Shown here: positions 20,831 through 29,849 of the stretch, in pieces | How the letters are laid out: the number at the start of each line of letters is the position of its first letter | Position numbering within the stretch: the stretch's first letter is position 1 | Source of the DNA: Saussurea involucrata | Lineage: Eukaryota; Streptophyta; Magnoliopsida; Asterales; Asteraceae | NCBI GenBank assembly: GCA_033807775.1 | Contig: CM066315.1 | Span: 58,682,820 to 58,746,819 of the forward strand | Direction of reading: 5' to 3' | Length of the DNA: 64,000 nucleotides | Position numbers and translations under genes: made by a program | The notes under the pieces: generated by a model | Seen by the model: the letters and a program-made list of their open reading frames with translations, nothing else | What the model was told of the DNA's origin: nothing | The model's database searches: none

Positions 20831-22210
20831 AAACCAATATTGTGGCGACTGCGCACAACACGATCCGACCTATCCGTACGCCAAAAAAGGCAGGATCGGG
20901 TATCATTTTACAGTCGCCACAAGGGGGCAGAATGTTGTACTCCATACAACACTACAGTTTTCATCTACCAATTGTGGGCACAGATATAGCTCATGACTTG
21001 GGGGCAGTCGGACTTCACGATAGAAATAATTCTCCAACAGCCGACGATAAACGTCACCAGGTACGTAACGCCCATCAACGGCACTCAGGTACGATATACC
21101 AACCTTCTAATGTTTTACATACGTCCAAAATCCCACATGCCTTCATAAGGCAAGGAATGGACATCGCTAGTAAATTATACCCTGCCCCAGGGCAAGAAAT
21201 TTTTCCTATTAAGTCTTTACAAATCATTCTTCTAAATGGACAAAAGTAGATGCCTACTCCCAGATTTGGGGCAAAAAGGTCATCTCTTTTATCCAGACTA
21301 ACATTCTATGAAGGATTCGGAATTCCTTCCGAAATCAGGCACGACAACGATCCACAAGAGATCGTACGTCTAAAGATCGTAGTACAAAATCTACGACCGC
21401 AACCCCACGTAACTGGACTATAGTACATCTTATTTCCTTTTTGCTTTCGATTTATTTCGACAAACGATTACTGACTTAAGCATCGGAGGGTCGTTGGTCA
21501 AACCAACGACCACCCCTGAATTTCATATTGCAGGCTCGCTGAATCGCACGAATGTCAGTCTTACGACCTACATCGTGAGAAGACAAAGTCTTTTAGACTA
21601 TAAGGTCACGATAAATACGTCACGACAGATAAAGTCATGACCCATAAACTCATGACTCTCACGACGAAAATCGAATCTCACGATTGCATAGATCCTACAG
21701 GCGCATTCAAATTTGAGTCATGAAGCTCAAGTCTTATGCCTTAAACTCTATGGTTTAAGAATGTATTTTCGGCCCAGTCACCCGATTACTTCCAAAGACA
21801 TTCTTTTCTTACGATTCACATCGTGAGAAATAAAGTCTCTAAGACTTGCACATCATAAAAAGGAATCTTGCGATTCACTATACAAGTCTTATGATCATTC
21901 CAGGTGTTCCTTAAACCACGTGTTGGAAACATAAGTCTTACGACTTGAATCCCATACTTAGAATACTTCTCTGGCCTCAGTCGCCCGATTACTTCACAGT
22001 CATAAGTATCTCAATCGTACAAGTTTTTTACGTTTTATGGTTCAATACACTCGTCCATTAAAATTTTGTTATCTTTCGTTTTATTTTGTTCATTCGCGAT
22101 AAAGTAAAGTATACGACAAAAGCATAACAGAATTTTACTTGTATTCATATGATCAAAACTTTACAAGTAAAGGGCACGACCGACTATAGTCGCCCCATAA
22201 CAAAAATAAA
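20831..22210 (+). other. Spacer of B between protease and antisense gene
   Basis: No coding seen. It contains a hairpin conserved in D (21489-21511), many short inverted words such as cacgatt/aatcgtg and gtcttacgac, and an imperfect direct repeat of about 30 bp around cagtcrcccgattacttc at about 21776 and 21977. Confidence 0.6.
21489..21511 (+). repeat. Hairpin conserved between B and D
   Basis: A ten-bp stem ggtcgttggt/accaacgacc with a three-base loop follows gacttaagcatcgg. D has the same hairpin and flank at 26413-26434 on the opposite strand. Confidence 0.88.
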
Positions 22211-24255
22211 CTAAGGCAGCGGGGAGTCCTCAGCGACCTCCTCGTCACCAGTTACGTCGACCTTAGCGTCTATCGGGTCCTCTTCTTATAGCTTATCTTC
22301 TTGGTCGAGTTCATCCTCGTCCCCGATTTGCTCTAAGAAGGTTTTGACCTCCACTTCGGCTCTGGCCATAGGGTTTAACCCCCGTAAATGGTGACGCATA
22401 ATCGCCGCTCGAACCCTTAGACGGGTCAGAGCTTCAAACGAATGAGGTCGCTCCTCTAAGGACGCGATCTTCCCCTCATTTGCCTCGACGAGCGACTTAA
22501 GGTCCTCGACCTGTTTTTCGTATTCGGCCAAGGAGCCCTTAGTTGCTCCTAAGTCTGCCTCAGTCGCAGAGGACTTCTCAAGGGCTTCCATCAATTGGCG
22601 CCGGAGGTCTTCCTTTTTCCCCGACGATTCTGCATACAAGTCATGTACTTCGCAGAATTTTTCATAAAGGACCTCCGTCTTCTCCATCGCCTTCTTCTCC
22701 TGCTCCTGTGCCACTCGAGTTTCCTCCTGCGCCTTGCGTATCATCTCTAAGGTAGTGGGTGTAACCTTACGGATTTTATCCATATAGGCATACAAGCAGA
22801 GAGACGTCTGGAACGCCTGTAGTGCACGAACACACATGAACATCAGAAAACAAACAATAAAGTAAAACGCTTAAAACAGACAGATCGTACGTACCTTAAA
22901 GGTCAACCCGAGACGTACCACCCCATGTTATCAACCGTAACCCCTTCCAGACGCTCCTGAAAGCAAGGAAGGAGGAATTTCTCCAGGTCAGGGAAGAGTT
23001 TGTTGCTGTCCATCTCCTCCCCGGCCATAAAGTCCGACGATAAGGTGAAGTTCACCTTCAGAACACTGGCAGACTCCTCCGTGTCCTTCTCCTTCCCTTT
23101 GTCGGCTAAAGGAGGGGAAGGGGCGACCTCTCTTGTCAGAGGAGCAGCCATGCTCACCGGTGTCGCGTCAACCATGACCGGTGGCATCTTCGCCTTCTCG
23201 GCAGTGGCGACCCCAGACGAGTCACCACCCTTCGACGACGGTCCCTTCCGGACAGTTGTCCTTTGTTTCTTTATCCCCGACGACGGAGATAGAGCAGCCT
23301 TTCGTTTCATTTCCTTGGCCTGACGGGCCAAAAGGAGTTGAGACACCTTCTTCGATGAACCATGGGTAGGCATATCACCCAACCCATCTACAAAAAAGCA
23401 CAAAAGACGAAAGTAAGAGGAAGTAATAAGGATCATATGACCGAATCGTACGACAAAGATAAAAAATTATTACCTGTCGCCTTCTCTTCCTCTTCTCTCC
23501 TCTTCGATCCTCCCTCAGCAAGGATCTTCATTCCTTCAAGGACAACGACCTCGTCGTCCCTAAAATTACGCTGAACGAAGAAGGACATGTCGTCTAGAGA
23601 ACAGTCCCGAAACTTGTCGATCTTCGCCGCCGATTCGAGGAGATCAACGCTAGGAAATGTGATGGATGCAGAGCCAAAGCAATATCAATCAAAGCGTATG
23701 GCTAAAAATAAATACTCGATTCGAAAGAAAATACTTACAATTGACGTTCCATCCGGCCACGACCCACGTCGTGTCCTCAACCAACAGGTCGAGAGAATGT
23801 GTCTTTCCAAAGACATATCTCGCCTTCCACCCTCGGTCATTAACCTGGGTATTTAGCACCAACACTTGAGTGCCCCTATGCTTGGAAGATAAGTTATACC
23901 GGTGATAACCATCCACCTTCACCGTGTACGCTGCTAATAGATCGTCCACTTTAAACGCCGGCACCCACTCTTTAGTGACCCTGTCGATCACAAAAATGAT
24001 CCGCCAGAACTGCGGCATCATTTGGGCAGGAGACAAAGAAAACCTAGACAAAAACTCCCTAACTAAAGGGGAGAACGGCCATTTGAAACCCACCTTGAAT
24101 GGGTATTCGTACAAGACAAAGTGTCCGTTCGGACAATCTGTCGGTCGAAATTGACCCGACGATTATATTTGGACGGCATCAGGAATACCGGCCAAGGTCC
24201 TAAATGCCTCTAAACTCTCCCGACCTTCAATGGTGCTCGCTGGTTCGATCGACAT
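22211..24255 (-). pseudogene. Spliced antisense accessory gene of B (gypsy-type transposon domain)
   Basis: It is read opposite to gag, starting near the 3' LTR. Proposed exons: 24255-23739, 23649-23474, 23387-22895, 22816-22211, with GT-AG introns (donors GTAAGT, GTAATA, GTACGT; acceptors CCTAG, TTGTAG, CTACAG). Exon 1 holds YPF...WPFSPLVREFLSRF and AQMMPQFWRI, the motif of the plant family called putative gypsy-type transposon (PF04195, from memory). Exon 3 is Lys/Ser-rich, nuclear-signal-like, and ends with FPDLEKFLLPCFQERL. Exon 4 is a long coiled coil (about 40-140 of the ORF) with an acidic tail. Defects: a TAA after AVQI in exon 1, a one-base phase mismatch at the exon 1-2 join, a one-base loss in a G-run near 22927, and a TAA before the acidic tail. 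Antisense ORFs are known in Tat/Ogre/Grande-type elements; the function is unknown. Confidence 0.75.
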
Positions 24256-24329
24256 TTTCGGAAAAAATTGTGAGAAGAATGAAAATCTTTCTTCTAAATT
24301 TATAAACGCTCGAAACGCACGTAACAATG

Positions 24330-25141
24330 TGTTAATGCCAAAAATCGTACCAAAGGGACAACTTAAGGTCGATGTGGACTTAAACAACTAAATAAAGAAA
24401 ATAAAGAAACAAGGGATTTGATGACGCAGGAAAAACCTCAATCGAGGAAAACACCTGCGGACGACAGTGGGTGTCATCGCTGCACTATATCCTTGGATAC
24501 TGGTGTCGATCGTACGGTGATTACAATACAAATGATCTGTACTATGTCGTGTAAAAACAAGTGTTTGTCGTGTACGAAACGAAGTATGAACTGCTGGTCG
24601 AGGGCTGTTGTCGTGCGTCGAGAGCGATACTTAAAATAATGGTTCTTCACTTCAGGTGTTCTTGAATATTGCTTCGGTTGTTAATCGCCGGATATTTTAT
24701 GTCTTGAAATGTTGATTGAGCTTGATATTTATAGTCTTCGTGTCCTTAGCTTCATCCATGAATGCTCCTTTAATGGCCTTAACGGTTGGAAACGGTCGCC
24801 GGAGTAATGATCTTCGTCCGTTACGGTCGCCGGCTGTTTAATGATTGCGTCGGTTATAGTCGTTGCTCCTTAATGACTTTTACTTTTGCATTAAACACTT
24901 AACAAACGGTCATGGTTAACGTTAGCTTTGGTCGCGGTCGCGCGTCCTTATATAATAGTCGTGCGGATCGGGCGACGCTATGGTCGAGCGTCGTAAGGAA
25001 CTCTCGACTTACATTTTATGAGGGACGACGATGGTGTTCTGGGTCTTTGTCGAGACCTTATCTTAATACAAGATATAGTCCTTAATCATACGTCTTACCT
25101 GTTCTGGTCGCGGTCGAGCGACGTGATTTTTTGCCCAAACA
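24330..25141 (-). repeat. 3' LTR of element D
   Basis: Read on the minus strand it starts TGTTTGGGCAAAAAATCAC and ends TTTGGCATTAACA. A TATA box lies at 24725-24732 (ctataaat on the element strand). About 73 bp shorter than its partner through three small deletions, with about 11 substitutions by eye. Confidence 0.92.
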
Positions 25142-25158
25142 GTTTGCCCCCAAAACTT
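25142..25158 (-). other. Polypurine tract of D
   Basis: On the element strand AAGTTTTGGGGGCAAAC directly precedes the LTR. B has the same tract at about 35634-35648. Confidence 0.8.
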
Positions 25159-25578
25159 GAAAATTGAATGTCAAATTTAAGTTTTAAATTTTTCTTGTCG
25201 AACGCTTAGACTTGTGACCTGGGTTGAGGGACTTACCTGGTTGTCGTGGAACTAGACCGGTTCGCCTTTAACTGAACGAGAAGTCGAAAAGTTGTGACGT
25301 CATACTGACGCGCGATGATGCTTACCAGCTGTCGAAGACAAGTGTCGAAGATCCGGGCGGATATACGAAAGGACATAGACGCGTGTCGATCATCAAAGAA
25401 GGTGACGCCAGTTGTGCCTGCCCTTCGAGGCTGAGAAAGGATAAAGAATGCCCCGATAGCTGGGTCGGGAATCTTTGAAGAAGACGAAGTTCTGAAGGAA
25501 CAGTCTTCGAGGGCTGACATTTCGTCGAGAATTGTCACGCCTAAAGAGGCGAAGGCGTCATCCAGCCATCCAGGCGCG

Positions 25579-25821
25579 ATGGACGCGACACCAGCAAGTT
25601 CGGCGCTTCTGGCGACAGTGATGAAGCTAGTGTCCAAGGTGTTGTCCCCAGCGTCTGCCGACAAGGGGGACGGGTCATCGGCCGATGGTGTCCTAGACGG
25701 GACGACGTTGTTTCCTCATCTGGAAAAATATTTGCTCCCGTCTTTCAGGGAACGTTTTCCTATCGAGGAGACAGGGACCCATGTCGTCGGGTTGATGTTC
25801 TCGGTCGACGTGGTCCTGTGA
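25579..25821 (+). pseudogene. Relic of the antisense accessory gene in D
   Basis: An 80-codon ORF opposite to D's gag. Its LFPHLEKYLLPSFRERF corresponds to LFPDLEKFLLPCFQERL in exon 3 of B's antisense gene, at the same place between 3' LTR and spacer. The exon with the gypsy-type domain (YPF...FPFSP) is missing, and nothing matching the coiled-coil exon is seen downstream. The preceding 430 bp (25159-25578) hold no other recognisable coding. Confidence 0.7.
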
Positions 25822-25935
25822 TCTGGCGTTCACAGCCGATACGGTCGTTAGAGACATATGTTCTGGCGTTCCGAGCCGATATGGTCATTTTAAAGACCTA
25901 TGGTATGGCGATCCGAGTCGATATGGTCGTTAGAG
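25818..25935 (+). repeat. Three tandem copies of a ~40-bp unit
   Basis: Units of the form tctggcgttc-cgagccgatatggtc followed by agagacctatgt repeat three times with small length changes (starts near 25821, 25860 and 25902). It directly follows the antisense ORF relic. Confidence 0.8.
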
Positions 25936-26755
25936 ACCTATGTTACGTTGTGTAGGTTTTGCTTTAGAAAAGATAAAAAAGTTTACCTTTCTATTGAACC
26001 TGAGTATTATTTTGACTCATACATGTCATGGACATATGTAATATCGACTGTAAAAATTCATTAGGTACAAAGAGTCGTGCGACTTGGGCATCCATTGTAA
26101 TACAACGATTAGAACGTAAGTCATAAGACTTTCATATTTCTATATCGTATAAGCAAACATAAGCGCATGCGATCAAAGCATTCATTCAGAACATGAAATT
26201 TTTCTAAGTTGAAGAACTTAGATTGTGGGGTCGTTAGACCTTACGATCGTATGATTTGATCATACGATAAACTTGAATCATGTGTTCCTGCAGGAGAATG
26301 ATCAAGTCATGGACTTTATTATTTACGTCGTGCAACCATGTGAAATTAAAATCATATAGTAGACTTGGTGACTACTGTCGTGCGATTCTGCGATAAAACA
26401 ATGTCATGGGTTGGTCGTTGGCTAACCAACGACCCATCGATGCTTAAGTCAGTAGTCGTTTGTGATAAAAAAATCGTATGAAAGGAATGAAAAAGAGATA
26501 GGGAACATACCTTTTCAGAACCTGTGTTTAGTGGGGTATTTGCCCCCTATCATTTAATATCCCATTCTTCTCAGGAGAAAGTGGGTTTTAAATGACAGAT
26601 CGATACAGAGATCTTGAAGAATATCGTCCGTGTCTGCGTCGACCGTGATTTCGTGCGACAGGGCAAGATAGTCGACTTGCGGAAAAGATATCAATTTATC
26701 TAAGAAGTCAGGGATAGAGGGATGAACCTGTCAAGATTTTGCAGTTATGTCTCTT
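25936..26755 (-). other. Spacer of D
   Basis: Counterpart of B's 20831-22210. No coding seen apart from the protease tail at its right end. Contains the conserved hairpin at 26413-26434. Confidence 0.6.
26413..26434 (-). repeat. Conserved spacer hairpin (D copy)
   Basis: Stem ggtcgttgg/ccaacgacc with a four-base loop; flanked on the element side by cgatgcttaagtcagtagtcg, as in B. Confidence 0.88.
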
Positions 26756-27258
26756 GCAACTGCTTGACAGTCTATTTTCACGGCTTCAAGGTGGACTTAT
26801 GGCATTCACGAGCGACTTTTTGCTCGCTTCTGATCTCTTGGATTCCCCACGGCGTAAGGAATTTCATAATTTGATGATATGTCGAGGGAACGGCTTTCAT
26901 TTCATGAATCCATGGTCGACCTAAGATGATGTTATAGGCTGACGCATAGTCGATAACACTGAACTTAGTCCGCATATTGACTCCTCCGGCATAGACGGGC
27001 AAAATTATCTCTCCAAAGGTGCTTGTCGCTTCTCCATTGAAACCGACCAAAGTTGTCGAACGTCGGGTGATTTCTTAGCGATCAATTCCCATGGCTTTGA
27101 TAGTGTTGAGAAAAATGACGTTTGCTGAACTGCCCCCGTCTACCAATACTCGACGCGTCAAACAGTTACCGACCGTGAGTTGAATGATCAACCCGTCGTG
27201 ATGCTTTTGGTACGAGTCGCCGAGGTCGACTTGGTCGAACACGATCTTCATGGCTTCT
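26756..27258 (-). pseudogene. Aspartic protease of D, split by E
   Basis: Read on the minus strand: HHDGLIIQLTVGN, then the active site RVLVDGGSSANVIFL, GFNGEATSTFGEIILP and YNIILGRPWIHEMKAVP, ending STLKP before a TGA. One stop follows the AMGID block near 27076. The N-terminal part continues at 32338 beyond E. As in B, no reverse transcriptase follows. Confidence 0.85.
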
Positions 27259-27448
27259 TGTTAATGCTATAATATGTTGTAATCAAGGCTTTTTATATAT
27301 TAGCTTACTTTCCTTTAGTTTGACTTTGTAATAGTCAAGGGTATATAAACCCTTTGTAAGCTTTTGCAACATAACAGTTCTTAATAGAGATGACATACTT
27401 TCTCTCACTTGAATTTCTCTCTCTATCTTGAAAGATCTTGGATTTACA
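27259..27448 (+). repeat. 5' LTR of element E
   Basis: 190 bp, TGTTAATGC to GGATTTACA. TATA box tatataaac at 27342-27350. Identical to 32143-32332 as far as I can read. Confidence 0.95.
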
Positions 27449-27450
27449 AT

Positions 27451-27464
27451 TGGTATCAGAGCCA
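27451..27464 (+). other. Primer-binding site of E
   Basis: TGGTATCAGAGCCA, the plant initiator tRNA-Met site, two bases after the LTR. Confidence 0.92.
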
Positions 27465-29031
27465 AATCGATGAATCTTTTCTCGATACGATCATCGGATC
27501 TCGACATTTCAAGTAAATTAGCCCGATCTACATGTAAGTATGCTCAAATCTCTTATGCTCTTGAAGATTTGTTCGTTATTCGATTCCAGATCATCTCCAA
27601 TTTTTAGAATCGAATTTCGACAAGTTTTGACGATTTTCGAAAATTTCGAGAGTTTTCGGTGTTCTTTGCGTGAATTCTCAAGATCCGGAAGTTTTTACAT
27701 GGAAGAATTGATTTGAGCTTCACAAGATCTGTTTGCATGTTGTTTTAGAGTGAAATAAATCGTTCAGATCTGAATTTCATCAACGATTCATAGAATTCGA
27801 TTTTTTCGGTATGGATCTTAACGATGTTATTCAATTGATCTCAAGTTCTTTGATGTTTTGATCAAGAATTCTTCCACAGATCTGTTAGTTTTTGATTTTC
27901 GAGCACTCTACATCTTTTAGAATCGAAAATCAACATGAAATGAGTTAGATCTCAGATCTGAAAGTTGCTGCCGGAAAACCGTAAGTCTCACCGGAGCTCT
28001 TCGATCTTGTTTATTTTGAGTATGTTTCAATCGATAAATTCTGCTCAGATCAGTTTGTTTCTAGTTTTGGAACACGTTGCAAGTTTCAGAATGGTTTTTG
28101 GTCGAAAATTGAGTGAGATACGATTTCTACATGTCGACAGCATGTATTCGCCGGATTCTGCAAAACTTCGCCGGAAAAACGTTTTGGCCGGATAAACACC
28201 ACATATCTGGTCATAGTTGATGTTATGATAACATTGAAACGATTAGAGTAAATTTCCAGCATGAATGCATTTTTTTGTGAGTTGTTGGAAGATCTCATCG
28301 TAAAAGTTTGTTACCCACCGGAAAATTTTTGTTACTCGCCGGAACTTCAACTGATTGTTTTTGGAGCTGCATGATATCGATTCAATTGGCATTATACATT
28401 CCTTGATGTTTTGAGAGCATAATGGAACCAATAGAAAGCAGTTTTAGTTGTGAAAGTTGAAAGAAAATTGATAGAGAAATGTGCAGATCGTGACTTGATT
28501 TTTGGAAGATGATGAATAGTGATTTAACTGTTCAGTTAGTGACCAGTTAGTTTTCTAACAATTTTGGTCCAAATTCCGTTAGTTTCATTAAATTCCGATG
28601 TTTTTGCTTACGGAACTCGTGTGGCATCATTCCTACATTTCGTTTGTCACACTTACATCTCCGCAACATCGATTTGTGTTCGATTCCTCGAAATCCCTAC
28701 CGAGTAGCACGTGTTTTTATCGTTCCTTCTTCGAGCAAATTCGGACCAAGCTCTTAAGCCGAATTCTTACTCAACTCATGGTCCAACGACGGATTCTCTG
28801 TTTTACACTAAATGCATACACTTTGAAGATGATTTTAGTGCATTTAGTCAGGGTTATGGAGTACATTGGATCCGATTTTTCAAAGTTGAAAATATGACGA
28901 ATACGAGCAATTTTCAAGGGGGAGCCGAGCCTACATTTGAAGAATACACCGCTAAAGTTTTTCAAGAAAATCAAGGGGAGAGGAGTAAAGACTTTTAAGT
29001 GATTTTACTTTCCAAAACTTTAGGGGGAGAA
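27465..29031 (+). other. Leader region of E, no gene supported
   Basis: Repeated fragments such as agatctg and gccggaa, AT-rich. ORFs at 28598-28998 overlap in two frames and match nothing I recognise. It ends in a polypurine-like ctttagggggagaa (29017-29031), just before an LTR-like segment. Confidence 0.5.
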
Positions 29032-29223
29032 TGTTAGGACATTTAAGTTGTCCTAAATAATTAGAAAGTTTTGTAAAGTAATAGTTTTGGGCCTAATGGG
29101 CTTTGACATGTAAATGGGCTTGGGCTTACTTGTAACAAGGGAAGGGGAGTATAAATAGATCTTGTATTGTACAGTTGTGTATTTCTTCTGACTTCGAGTG
29201 ATTCAGTTCATCTCTTCGAATCA
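29032..29223 (+). promoter_or_regulatory. Internal LTR-like or promoter segment in E, TATA at 29150-29158
   Basis: 192 bp starting TGTTAGGACATTT and ending CTTCGAATCA (TG...CA), preceded by a polypurine-like tract. A clear TATA box (tataaatag) lies 118 bp in. It is not a copy of E's own LTR. It may be a relic 3' LTR from another element or the promoter of the accessory ORF that follows. Confidence 0.55.
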
Positions 29224-29224
29224 G

Positions 29225-29842
29225 GTATGATTTCGACTGATTAGCATTTGTTTAGAACATCATTTAGTAATCGATTTCATATCCTATTTCATTTATTTCA
29301 CGAATGGTGTGTTTTGTTCATCTTCTTCATTTTTTCGATTTCTAGGGTTTGAATGAAATTTGGACTGATTATGTGGTTAAATAGGGTCGATTTATGTTTA
29401 TAATCTGCTTAGATACTATTTCGACCTCTATTAATCACATATAGTAGTTCATTTTTTAGATTTGGTGTATTTTTTTACGATTTTTATATCTGATAAGTGG
29501 GCTTTGCGCAACCAAAGGATGCGAGTTTCTTACTTTGCGCATCCTCAGGACCCGAAAAGTTCACTTTTCGCTACTGAGGCTTGCGAAATACTCACTTCTC
29601 GCATCTGTTGCTTGCGAAAAGTTAACTTTTTGCATCTGTTGCTTGCGAAAAATTAACTTTTCGCATCTGTTGCTCGCGAAAAGTTTACTTTGCGCCTCTT
29701 TGGCTTGCGAAATTCTGACTTGGTCATTTTTTTTTGAAATTCTTTTTTTTTTGTTGTTTTTCAGTTTTATTATATTGTTTTTATGTTTCTTTTCTAATAT
29801 TTTTTTTACTTACTATTTCTATTTTGTGTCCACAATTTCTAG
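29225..29842 (+). other. Possible leader intron upstream of E accessory ORF
   Basis: Consensus donor CAG/GTATGA at 29224-29225 and acceptor after a T-rich tract, TTTCTAG at 29842, eight bases before the first ATG of the accessory ORF. The interval is T-rich, as plant introns are, and holds the 31-bp minisatellite. Sequence inference only. Confidence 0.45.
29518..29722 (+). repeat. 31-bp minisatellite with an embedded palindrome
   Basis: Six full 31-bp units start at 29518, 29549, 29580, 29611, 29642 and 29673, plus a partial seventh. The consensus core gcgaaaagttaacttttcgc is a perfect 20-bp palindrome; single units deviate slightly. The ORFs across it are artefacts. Confidence 0.9.
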
Positions 29843-29849
29843 GGGATAA

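Noticed and set aside
28598..28998. ORFs in two frames in the leader of E
   Set aside because: No motif, mutual overlap in different frames, and no start context; left as leader.
29518..29722. Regular repeat array that might suggest CRISPR
   Set aside because: Units are contiguous with no unique spacers and the DNA is from a plant.
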